Assembly: GCA_954870475.1 (NCBI GenBank)
Contig: CATPAB010000274.1
Coordinates: forward strand, 1 to 64,000
Length of the DNA stretch: 64,000 nucleotides
DNA from: Euphrasia confusa
Taxonomy: Eukaryota > Streptophyta > Magnoliopsida > Lamiales > Orobanchaceae
Direction of reading: 5' to 3'
The notes beneath the pieces were generated by a model. It searched no databases and was not told where the DNA came from. It saw only the letters and a program-made list of their open reading frames with translations. Both the position numbers and the translations under genes were made by a program. Positions 48,356 through 62,275 of this stretch are shown here, piece after piece (position 1 is the first letter of the stretch; each line of letters begins with the position of its first letter).

Positions 48356-51300
48356 GTGGTTCCGAATAGCCATTTTGACACCATTACTACTATTATATTT
48401 AATCATATTGGGCGCATGAAGTTTTATCAAGAACTTTTACGATTTTTAACTCATTACTCTAAGCGGACGAAATCGTCCGCCTTTTCGAAATCAATATTTG
48501 TGGTTCCGAATAGCCATTTTGACACCATTACTACTATAAACATTGAATCATATTGGTTTCATGGAGTTTTATCAAGAACTTTTACGATTTTTAACTCATT
48601 ACTCTAAGCGGACGAAATCGTCCGCCTTTTCGAAATCAATATTTGTGGTTCCGAATAGCCATTTTAACACCATTACTACTATAAACATTGAATCATATTG
48701 GTTGCATGGAGTTTTATCAAGAACTTTTACGATTTTTAACACATTACTCTAAGCGGACGAAATCGTCCGCCTTTTCAAAATCAATATTTGTGGTTCTGAA
48801 TAGCCGTTTTGACACCATTACTACTATAAACATTGAATCATATTGGTTGCATGGAGTTTTATCAAGAACTTTTACGATTTTTAACTCATTACTCTAAGCG
48901 GACGAAATAGTCCGTCTTTTCGAAATCAATATTTGTGGTTCCGAATAGCCATTTTGACACCATTACTACTATTAAATTTAATCATATTGGGCGCATGAAG
49001 TTTTATCAAGAACTTTTACGATTTTTAACTCATTACTCTAAGCGGACGAAATCGTCCGCCTTTTCGAAATCAATATTTATGGTTCCGAATAGCCATTTTG
49101 ACATCATTACTACTATAAACATTGAATCATATTGGTTACATGGAGTTTTATCAAGAACTTTTACGATTTTTAACTCATTACTCTAAGCGGACGAAATCGT
49201 CCGCCTTTTCGAAATCAATATTTGTGGTTCCGAATAGCCATTTTGACACCATTACTACTATAAACATTGAATCATATTGGTTACATAGAGTTTTATCAAG
49301 AACTTGTACGATTTTTAACTCATTACTCTAAGCGGACGAAATCTTCCGCCTTTTCGAAATCAATATTTGTGGTTCCGAATAGCCATTTTGACACCATTAC
49401 TACTATAAACATTGAATCATATATGTTGCATGGAGTTTTATAAGGAACTTTTATGATTTTTAACTCATTACTCTAAGCGGACGAAATCGTCCGCCTTTTC
49501 GAAATCAATATTTGTGGTTCCGAATAGCCATTTTGACACCATTACTACTATAAACATTGAATCATATTGGTTGCATGGAGTTTTATCAAGAACTTTTACG
49601 ATTTTTAACTCATTACTCTAAGCGGACGAAATAGTCCGCCTTTTCGAAATCAATATTTGTGGTTCTGAATAGCCATTTTGACACCATTACTACTATAAAC
49701 ATTGAATCATATTGGGCGCATGAAGTTTTATCAAGAACTTTTACGAATTATAACTCATTACTCTAAGCGGACGAAATCGTCCGCCTTTTCGAAATCAATA
49801 TTTGTGGTTCCGAATAGCCATTTTGACACTATTACTACTATAAACATTGAATCATATTGGTTGCATGGAGTTTTATCAAGAACTTTTATGATTTTTAACT
49901 CATTACTCTAAGCGGACAAAATCGTGCGCCTTTTTGAAATCAATATTTGTGGTTCTGAATAGCCGTTTTGACACCATTACTACTATAAACATTGAATCAT
50001 ATTGGTTGCATGGAGTTTTATCAAGAAATTTTACGATTCTTAACTCATTACTCTAAGCGGACGAAATAGTCCGTCTTTTCGAAATCAATATTTGTGGTTC
50101 CGAATAGCCATTTTGACACCATTACTACTATAAACATTGAATCATATTGGGCGCATGAAGTTTTATCAAGAACTTTTACGAATTTTAACTCATTACTCTA
50201 AGCGGACGAAATCGTCCGCCTTTTCGAAATCAATATTTGTGGTTCCGAATAGCCATTTTGACACTATTACTACTATAAACATTGAATCATATTGGTTGCA
50301 TGGAGTTTTATCAAGAACTTTTACGATTTTTAACTCATTACTCTAAGCGGACGAAATCGTGCGCCTTTTTGAAATCAATATTTGTGGTTCTGAATAGCCG
50401 TTTTGACACCATTACTACTATAAACATTGAATCATATTAGTTGCATGGAGTTTTATCAAGAACTTTTACGATTCTTAACTCATTACTCTAAGCGGACGAA
50501 ATAGTCCGTCTTTTCGAAATCAATATTTGTGGTTCCGAATAGCCATTTTGACACCATTACTACTATTATATTTAATCATATTGGGCGCATGAAGTTTTAT
50601 CAAGAACTTTTACGATTTTTAACTCATTACTCTAAGCGGACGAAATCGTCCGCCTTTTCGAAAACAATATTTGTGGTTCCGAATAGCCATTTTGACACCA
50701 TTACTACTATAAACATTGAATCATATTGGTTTCATGGAGTTTTATCAAGAACTTTTACGATTTTTAACTCATTACTCTAAGCGGACGAAATCGTCCGCCT
50801 TTTCGAAATCAATATTTGTGGTTCCGAATAGCCATTTTAACACCATTACTACTATAAACATTGAATCATATTGGTTGCATGGAGTTTTATCAAGAACTTT
50901 TACGATTTTTAACACATTACTCTAAGCGGACGAAATCGTCCGCCTTTTCAAAATCAATATTTGTGGTTCTGAATAGCCGTTTTGACACCATTACTACTAT
51001 AAACATTGAATCATATTGGTTGCATGGAGTTTTATCAAGAACTTTTACGATTTTTAACTCATTACTCTAAGCGGACGAAATAGTCCGTCTTTTCGAAATC
51101 AATATTTGTGGTTCCGAATAGCCATTTTGACACCATTACTACTATTAAATTTAATCATATTGGGCGCATGAAGTTTTATCAAGAACTTTTACGATTTTTA
51201 ACTCATTACTCTAAGCGGACGAAATCGTCCGCCTTTTCGAAATCAATATTTATGGTTCCGAATAGCCATTTTGACATCATTACTACTATAAACATTGAAT

Positions 51301-54300
51301 CATATTGGTTACATGGAGTTTTATCAAGAACTTTTACGATTTTTAACTCATTACTCTAAGCGGACGAAATCGTCCGCCTTTTCGAAATCAATATTTGTGG
51401 TTCCGAATAGCCATTTTGACACCATTACTACTATAAACATTGAATCATATTGGTTACATAGAGTTTTATCAAGAACTTGTACGATTTTTAACTCATTACT
51501 CTAAGCGGACGAAATCTTCCGCCTTTTCGAAATCAATATTTGTGGTTCCGAATAGCCATTTTGACATCATTACTACTATAAACATTAAATCATATTGGTT
51601 GCATGGAGTTTTATCAAGAACTTTTACGATTTTTAACTCATTACTCTAAGCGGACGAAATAGTCCGCCTTTTCGAAATCAATATTTGTGGTTCCGAATAG
51701 CCATTTTGACACCATTACTACTATAAACATTGAATCATATTGGGCGCATGAAGTTTTATCAAGAACTTTTACAAATTTTAACTCATTACTCTAAGCGGAC
51801 GAAATCGTCCGCCTTTTCGAAATCAATATTTGTGGTTCCGAATAGCCATTTTGACACTATTACTACTATAAACATTGAATCATATTGGTTGCATGGAGTT
51901 TTATCAAAAACTTTTACGATTTTTAACTCATTACTCTAAGCGGACGAAATCGTGCGCCTTTTTGAAATCAATATCTGTGATTCCGAATAGCCATTTTGAC
52001 ACCATTACTACTATAAACATTGAATCATATATGTTGCATGGAGTTTTATCAAGAACTTTTATGATTTTTAACTCATTACTCTAAGCGGACGAAATCGTCC
52101 GCCTTTTCGAAATCAATATTTGTGGTTCCGAATAGCCATTTTGACACCATTACTACTATAAACATTGAATCATATTGGTAGCATGGAGTTTTATCAAGAA
52201 CTTTTACGATTTTTAACTCATTACTCTAAGCGGACGAAATAGTCCGCCTTTTCGAAATCAATATTTGTGGTTCCGAATAGCCATTTTGACACCATTACTA
52301 CTATAAACATTGAATCATATTGGGCGCATGAAGTTTTATCAAGAACTTTTACGAATTTTAACTCATTACTCTAAGCGGACGAAATAGTCCGTCTTTTCGA
52401 AATCAATATTTGTGGTTCCGAATAGCCATTTTGACACCATTACTACTATTATATTTTATCATATTGGGCGCATGAAGTTTTATCAAGAACTTTTACGATT
52501 TTTAACTCATTACTCTAAGCCGACGAAATCGTCCGCCTTTTCGAAATCAATATTTGTGGTTCCGAATAGCCATTTTGACACCATTACTACTATAAACATT
52601 GAATCATATTGGTTTCATGGAGTTTTATCAAGAACTTTTACGATTTTTAACTCATTACTCTAAGCGGACGAAATCGTCCGCCTTTTCGAAATCAATATTT
52701 GTGGTTCCGAATAGCCATTTTAACACCATTACTACTATAAACATTGAATCATATTGGTTACATGGAGTTTTATCAAGAACTTTTACGATTTTTAACTCAT
52801 TACTCTAAGCGGACGAAATCGTCCGCCTTTTCGAAATCAATATTTGTGGTTCCGAATAGCCATTTTGACACCATTACTACTATAAACATTGAATCATATT
52901 GGTTACATAGAGTTTTATCAAGAACTTGTACGATTTTTAACTCCTTACTCTAAGCGGACGAAATCTTCCGCCTTTTCGAAATCAATATTTGTGGTTCCGA
53001 ATAGCCATTTTGACATCATTACTACTATAAACATTAAATCATATTGGTTGCATGGAGTTTTATCAAGAACTTTTACGATTTTTAACTCATTACTCTAAGC
53101 GGACGAAATAGTCCGCCTTTTCGAAATCAATATTTGTGGTTCCGAATAGCCATTTTGACACCATTACTACTATAAACATTGAATCATATTGGGCGCATGA
53201 AGTTTTATCAAGAACTTTTACGAATTTTAACTCATTACTCTAAGCGGACGAAATCGTCCGCCTTTTCGAAATCAATATTTGTGGTTCCGAATAGCCATTT
53301 TGACACTATTACTACTATAAACATTGAATCATATTGGTTGCATGGAGTTTTATCAAAAACTTTTACGATTTTTAACTCATTACTCTAAGCGGACGAAATC
53401 GTGCGCCTTTTTGAAATCAATATTTGTGATTCCGAATAGCCATTTTGATACCATTACTACTATAAACATTGAATCATATATGTTGCATGGAGTTTTATCA
53501 AGAACTTTTATGATTTTTAACTCATTACTCTAAGCGGACGAAATCGTCCGCCTTTTCGAAATCAATATTTGTGGTTCCGAATAGCCATTTTGACACCATT
53601 ACTACTATAAACATTGAATCATATTGGTTGCATGGAGTTTTATCAAGAACTTTTACGATTTTTAACTCATTACTCTAAGCGGACGAAATAGTCCGCCTTT
53701 TCGAAATCAATATTTGTGGTTCCGAATAGCCATTTTGACACCATTACTACTATAAACATTGAATCATATTGGGCGCATGAAGTTTTATCAAGAACTTTTA
53801 CGAATTTTAACTCATTACTCTAAGCGGACGAAATAGTCCGTCTTTTCGAAATCAATATTTGTGGTTCCGAATAGCCATTTTGACACCATTACTACTATTA
53901 TATTTTATCATATTGGGCGCATGAAGTTTTATCAAGAACTTTTACGATTTTTAACTCATTACTCTAAGCGGACGAAATCGTCCGCCTTTTCGAAATCAAT
54001 ATTTATGGTTCCGAATAGCCATTTTGACATCATTACTACTATAAACATTGAATCATATTGGTTACATGGAGTTTTATCAAGAACTTTTACGATTTTTAAC
54101 TCATTACTCTAAGCGGACGAAATCGTCCGCCTTTTCGAAATCAATATTTGTGGTTCCGAATAGCCATTTTGACACCATTACTACTATAAACATTGAATCA
54201 TATTGGTTGCATGGAGTTTTATCAAGAACTTTTACGATTTTTAACTCATTACTCTAAGCGGACGAAATAGTCCACCTTTTCTAAATCAATATTTGTGGTT

Positions 54301-57300
54301 CCGAATAGCCATTTTGACACCATTACAACTATAAAAATTGAATAATATATTGGGCGCATGAAGTTTTATCAAGAACTTTTACGAATTTTAACTCATTACT
54401 CTAAGCGGACGAAATCGTCCGCCTTTTCGAAATCAATATTTGTGGTTCCGAATAGCCATTTTGACACTATTACTACTATAAATATTGAATCATATTGGTT
54501 GCATGGAGTTTTATCAAGAACTTTTACGATTTTTAACTCATTACTCTAAGCGGACGAAATCGTGCGCCTTTTTGAAATCAATATTTGTGATTCCGAATAG
54601 CCATTTTGACACCATTACTACTATAAACATTGAATCATATATGTTGCATGGAGTTTTATCAAGAACTTTTATGATTTTTAACTCATTACTCTAAGCGGAC
54701 GAAATCGTCCGCCTTTTCGAAATCAATATTTGTGGTTCCGAATAGCCATTTTGACACCATTACTACTGTAAACATTGAATCATATTGGGCGCATGAAGTT
54801 TTATCAAGAACTTTTACGAATTTTAACTCATTACTCTAAGCGGACGAAATCGTCCGCCTTTTCGAAATCAATATTTGTGGTTCCGAATAGCCATTTTGAC
54901 ACTATTACTACTATAAACATTGAATCATATTGGTTGCATGGAGTTTTATCAAAAACTTTTACGATTTTTAACTCATTACTCTAAGCGGACGAAATCGTGC
55001 GCCTTTTTGAAATCAATATTTGTGATTCCGAATAGCCATTTTGACACCATTACTACTATAAACATTGAATCATATATGTTGCATGGAGTTTTATCAAGAA
55101 CTTTTATGATTTTTAACTCATTATTCTAAGCGGACGAAATCGTCCGCCTTTTCGAAATCAATATTTGTGGTTCCGAATAGCCATTTTGACACCATTACTA
55201 CTATAAACATTGAATCATATTGGTTGCATGGAGTTTTATCAAGAACTTTTACGATTTTTAACTCATTACTCTAAGCGGACGAAATAGTCCGCCTTTTCGA
55301 AATCAATATTTGTGGTTCCGAATAGCCATTTTGACACCATTACTACTATAAACATTGAATCATATTGGGCGCATGAAGTTTTATCAAGAACTTTTACGAA
55401 TTTTAACTCATTACTCTAAGCGGACGAAATAGTCCGTCTTTTCGAAATCAATATTTGTGGTTCCGAATAGCCATTTTGACACCATTACTACTATTATATT
55501 TTATCATATTGGGCGCATGAAGTTTTATCAAGAACATTTACGATTTTTAACTCATTACTCTAAGCGGACGAAATCGTCCGCCTTTTCGAAATCAATATTT
55601 ATGGTTCCGAATAGCCATTTTGACATCATTACTACTATAAACATTGAATCATATTGGTTACATGGAGTTTTATCAAGAACTTTTACGATTTTTAACTCAT
55701 TACTCTAAGCGGACGAAATCGTCCGCCTTTTCAAAATCAATATTTGTGGTTCCGAATAGCCATTTTGACACCATTACTACTATAAACATTGAATCATATT
55801 GGTTGCATGGAGTTTTATCAAGAACTTTTACGATTTTTAACTCATTACTCTAAGCGGACGAAATAGTCCACCTTTTCTAAATCAATATTTGTGGTTCCGA
55901 ATAGCCATTTTGACACCATTACTACTATAAAAATTGAATAATATATTGGGCGCATGAAGTTTTATCAAGAACTTTTACGAATTTTAACTCATTACTCTAA
56001 GCGGACGAAATCGTCCGCCTTTTCGAAATCAATATTTGTGGTTCCGAATAGCCATTTTGACACTATTACTACTATAAATATTGAATCATATTGGTTGCAT
56101 GGAGTTTTATCAAGAACTTTTACGATTTTTAACTCATTACTCTAAGCGGACGAAATCGTGCGCCTTTTTGAAATCAATATTTGTGATTCCGAATAGCCAT
56201 TTTGACACCATTACTACTATAAACATTGAATCATATATGTTGCATGGAGTTTTATCAAGAACTTTTATGATTTTTAACTCATTACTCTAAGCGGACGAAA
56301 TCGTCCGCCTTTTCGAAATCAATATTTGTGGTTCCGAATAGCCATTTTGACACCATTACTACTGTAAACATTGAATCATATTGGTCGCATGAAGTTTTAT
56401 CAAGAACTTTTACGATTTTTAACTCATTACTCTAAGCGGACGAAATCGTCCGCCTTTTCGAAATCAATATTTGTGGTTCCGAATAGCCATTTTGACACCA
56501 TTACTACTATAAACATTGAATCATATTGGTTACATAGAGTTTTATCAAGAACTTGTACGATTTTTAACTCATTACTCTAAGCGGACGAAATCTTCCGCCT
56601 TTTCGAAATCAATATTTGTGGTTCCGAATAGCCATTTTGACATCATTACTACTATAAACATTAAATCATATTGGTTGCATGGAGTTTTATCAAGAACTTT
56701 TACGATTTTTAACTCATTACTCTAAGCGGACGAAATAGTCCGCCTTTTCGAAATCAATATTTGTGGTTCCGAATAGCCATTTTGACACCATTACTACTAT
56801 AAACATTGAATCATATTGGGCGCATGAAGTTTTATCAAGAACTTTTACGAATTTTAACTCATTACTCTAAGCGGACGAAATCGTCCGCCTTTTCGAAATC
56901 AATATTTGTGGTTCCGAATAGCCATTTTGACACTATTACTACTATAAACATTGAATCATATTGGTTGCATGGAGTTTTATCAAAAACTTTTACGATTTTT
57001 AACTCATTACTCTAAGCGGACGAAATCGTGCGCCTTTTTGAAATCAATATTTGTGATTCCGAATAGCCATTTTGATACCATTACTACTATAAACATTGAA
57101 TCATATATGTTGCATGGAGCTTTATCAAGAACTTTTATGATTTTTAACTCATTACTCTAAGCGGACGAAATCGTCCGCCTTTTCGAAATCAATATTTGTG
57201 GTTCCGAATAGCCATTTTGACACCATTACTACTATAAACATTGAATCATATTGGTTGCATGGAGTTTTATCAAGAACTTTTACGATTTTTAACTCATTAC

Positions 57301-57487
57301 TCTAAGCGGACGAAATAGTCCGCCTTTTCGAAATCAATATTTGTGGTTCCGAATAGCCATTTTGACACCATTACTACTATAAACATTGAATCATATTGGG
57401 CGCATGAAGTTTTATCAAGAACTTTTACGAATTTTAACTCATTACTCTAAGCGGACGAAATAGTCCGTCTTTTCGAAGTCAATATTT

Positions 57488-60400
57488 GTGGTTCCGAATA
57501 GCCATTTTGACACCATTACTACTATTATATTTTATCATATTGGGCGCATGAAGTTTTATCAAGAACTTTTACGATTTTTAACTCATTACTCTAAGCGGAC
57601 GAAATCGTCCGCCTTTTCGAAATCAATATTTATGGTTCCGAATAGCCATTTTGACATCATTACTACTATAAACATTGAATCATATTGGTTACATGGAGTT
57701 TTATCAAGAACTTTTACGATTTTTAACTCATTACTCTAAGCGGACGAAATCGTCCGCCTTTTCGAAATCAATATTTGTGGTTCCGAATAGCCATTTTGAC
57801 ACCATTACTACTATAAACATTGAATCATATTGGTTGCATGGAGTTTTATCAAGAACTTTTACGATTTTTAACTCATTACTCTAAGCGGACGAAATAGTCC
57901 ACCTTTTCTAAATCAATATTTGTGGTTCCGAATAGCCATTTTGACACCATTACTACTATAAAAATTGAATAATATATTGGGCGCATGAAGTTTTATCAAG
58001 AACTTTTACGAATTTTAACTCATTACTCTAAGCGGACGAAATCGTCCGCCTTTTCGAAATCAATATTTGTGGTTCCGAATAGCCATTTTGACACTATTAC
58101 TACTATAAATATTGAATCATATTGGTTGCATGGAGTTTTATCAAGAACTTTTACGATTTTTAACTCATTACTCTAAGCGGACGAAATCGTGCGCCTTTTT
58201 GAAATCAATATTTGTGATTCCGAATAGCCATTTTGACACCATTACTACTATAAACATTGAATCATATATGTTGCATGGAGTTTTATCAAGAACTTTTATG
58301 ATTTTTAACTCATTACTCTAAGCGGACGAAATCGTCCGCCTTTTCGAAATCAATATTTGTGGTTCCGAATAGCCATTTTGACACCATTACTACTGTAAAC
58401 ATTGAATCATATTGGGCGCATGAAGTTTTATCAAGAACTTTTACGAATTTTAACTCATTACTCTAAGCGGACGAAATCGTCCGCCTTTTCGAAATCAATA
58501 TTTGTGGTTCCGAATAGCCATTTTGACACTATTACTACTATAAACATTGAATCATATTGGTTGCATGGAGTTTTATCAAAAACTTTTACGATTTTTAACT
58601 CATTACTCTAAGCGGACGAAATCGTGCGCCTTTTTGAAATCAATATTTGTGATTCCGAATAGCCATTTTGACACCATTACTACTATAAACATTGAATCAT
58701 ATATGTTGCATGGAGTTTTATCAAGAACTTTTATGATTTTTAACTCATTACTCTAAGCGGACGAAATCGTCCGCCTTTTCGAAATCAATATTTGTGGTTC
58801 CGAATAGCCATTTTGACACCATTACTACTATAAACATTGAATCATATTGGTTGCATGGAGTTTTATCAAGAACTTTTACGATTTTTAACTCATTACTCTA
58901 AGCGGACGAAATAGTCCGCCTTTTCGAAATCAATATTTGTGGTTCCGAATAGCCATTTTGACACCATTACTACTATAAACATTGAATCATATTGGGCGCA
59001 TGAAGTTTTATCAAGAACTTTTACGAATTTTAACTCATTACTCTAAGCGGACGAAATAGTCCGTCTTTTCGAAATCAATATTTGTGGTTCCGAATAGCCA
59101 TTTTGACACCATTACTACTATTATATTTTATCATATTGGGCGCATGAAGTTTTATCAAGAACTTTTACGATTTTTAACTCATTACTCTAAGCGGACGAAA
59201 TCGTCCGCCTTTTCGAAATCAATATTTATGGTTCCGAATAGCCATTTTGACATCATTACTACTATAAACATTGAATCATATTGGTTACATGGAGTTTTAT
59301 CAAGAACTTTTACGATTTTTAACTCATTACTCTAAGCGGACGAAATCGTCCGCCTTTTCGAAATCAATATTTGTGGTTCCGAATAGCCATTTTGACACCA
59401 TTACTACTATAAACATTGAATCATATTGGTTGCATGGAGTTTTATCAAGAACTTTTACGATTTTTAACTCATTACTCTAAGCGGACGAAATAGTCCACCT
59501 TTTCTAAATCAATATTTGTGGTTCCGAATAGCCATTTTGACACCATTACTACTATAAAAATTGAATAATATATTGGGCACATGAAGTTTTATCAAGAACT
59601 TTTACGAATTTTAACTCATTACTCTAAGCGGACGAAATCGTCCGCCTTTTCGAAATCAATATTTGTGGTTCCGAATAGCCATTTTGACACTATTACTACT
59701 ATAAATATTGAATCATATTGGTTGCATGGAGTTTTATCAAGAACTTTTACGATTTTTAACTCATTACTCTAAGCGGACGAAATCGTGCGCCTTTTTGAAA
59801 TCAATATTTGTGATTCCGAATAGCCATTTTGACACCATTACTACTATAAACATTGAATCATATATGTTGCATGGAGTTTTATCAAGAACTTTTATGATTT
59901 TTAACTCATTACTCTAAGCGGACGAAATCGTCCGCCTTTTCGAAATCAATATTTGTGGTTCCGAATAGCCATTTTGACACCATTACTACTGTAAACATTG
60001 AATCATATTGGGCGCATGAAGTTTTATCAAGAACTTTTACGAATTTTAACTCATTACTCTAAGCGGACGAAATCGTCCGCCTTTTCGAAATCAATATTTG
60101 TGGTTCCGAATAGCCATTTTGACACTATTACTACTATAAACATTGAATCATATTGGTTGCATGGAGTTTTATCAAAAACTTTTACGATTTTTAACTCATT
60201 ACTCTAAGCGGACGAAATCGTGCGCCTTTTTGAAATCAATATTTGTGATTCCGAATAGCCATTTTGACACCATTACTACTATAAACATTGAATCATATAT
60301 GTTGCATGGAGTTTTATCAAGAACTTTTATGATTTTTAACTCATTACTCTAAGCGGACGAAATCGTCCGCGTTTTCGAAATCAATATTTGTGGTTCCGAA

Positions 60401-62275
60401 TAGCCATTTTGACACCATTACTACTATAAACATTGAATCATATTGGTTGCATGGAGTTTTATCAAGAACTTTTACGATTTTTAACTCATTACTCTAAGCG
60501 GACGAAATAGTCCGCCTTTTCGAAATCAATATTTGTGGTTCCGAATAGCCATTTTGACACCATTACTACTATAAACATTGAATCATATTGGGCGCATGAA
60601 GTTTTATCAAGAACTTTTACGAATTTTAACTCATTACTCTAAGCGGACGAAATAGTCCGTCTTTTCGAAATCAATATTTGTGGTTCCGAATAGCCATTTT
60701 GACACCATTACTACTATTATATTTTATCATATTGGGCGCATGAAGTTTTATCAAGAACTTTTACGATTTTTAACTCATTACTCTAAGCGGACGAAATCGT
60801 CCGCCTTTTCGAAATCAATATTTATGGTTCCGAATAGCCATTTTGACATCATTACTACTATAAACATTGAATCATATTGGTTACATGGAGTTTTATCAAG
60901 AACTTTTACGATTTTTAACTCATTACTCTAAGCGGACGAAATCGTCCGCCTTTTCGAAATCAATATTTGTGGTTCCGAATAGCCATTTTGACACCATTAC
61001 TACTATAAACATTGAATCATATTGGTTGCATGGAGTTTTATCAAGAACTTTTACGATTTTTAACTCATTACTCTAAGCGGACGAAATAGTCCACCTTTTC
61101 TAAATCAATATTTGTGGTTCCGAATAGCCATTTTGACACCATTACTACTATAAAAATTGAATAATATATTGGGCACATGAAGTTTTATCAAGAACTTTTA
61201 CGAATTTTAACTCATTACTCTAAGCGGACGAAATCGTCCGCCTTTTCGAAATCAATATTTGTGGTTCCGAATAGCCATTTTGACACTATTACTACTATAA
61301 ATATTGAATCATATTGGTTGCATGGAGTTTTATCAAGAACTTTTACGATTTTTAACTCATTACTCTAAGCGGACGAAATCGTGCGCCTTTTTGAAATCAA
61401 TATTTGTGATTCCGAATAGCCATTTTGACACCATTACTACTATAAACATTGAATCATATATGTTGCATGGAGTTTTATCAAGAACTTTTATGATTTTTAA
61501 CTCATTACTCTAAGCGGACGAAATCGTCCGCCTTTTCGAAATCAATATTTGTGGTTCCGAATAGCCATTTTGACACCATTACTACTGTAAACATTGAATC
61601 ATATTGGGCGCATGAAGTTTTATCAAGAACTTTTACGAATTTTAACTCATTACTCTAAGCGGACGAAATCGTCCGCCTTTTCGAAATCAATATTTGTGGT
61701 TCCGAATAGCCATTTTGACACTATTACTACTATAAACATTGAATCATATTGGTTGCATGGAGTTTTATCAAAAACTTTTACGATTTTTAACTCATTACTC
61801 TAAGCGGACGAAATCGTGCGCCTTTTTGAAATCAATATTTGTGATTCCGAATAGCCATTTTGACACCATTACTACTATAAACATTGAATCATATATGTTG
61901 CATGGAGTTTTATCAAGAACTTTTATGATTTTTAACTCATTACTCTAAGCGGACGAAATCGTCCGCGTTTTCGAAATCAATATTTGTGGTTCCGAATAGC
62001 CATTTTGACACCATTACTACTATAAACATTGAATCATATTGGTTGCATGGAGTTTTATCAAGAACTTTTACGATTTTTAACTCATTACTCTAAGCGGACG
62101 AAATAGTCCGCCTTTTCGAAATCAATATTTGTGGTTCCGAATAGCCATTTTGACACCATTACTACTATAAACATTGAATCATATTGGGCGCATGAAGTTT
62201 TATCAAGAACTTTTACGAATTTTAACTCATTACTCTAAGCGGACGAAATAGTCCGTCTTTTCGAAATCAATATTT
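57488..62275. repeat. Three tandem 11-monomer (1596-bp) higher-order repeats
   Basis: 57488-59083, 59084-60679 and 60680-62275 repeat the same variant order. They include a monomer with a 2-bp AT insertion (AATAATATATTGGG near 57970, 59566 and 61162) that gives the period one base more than 11 x 145. A partly matching unit at 53861-55456 has the same length. Confidence 0.9.
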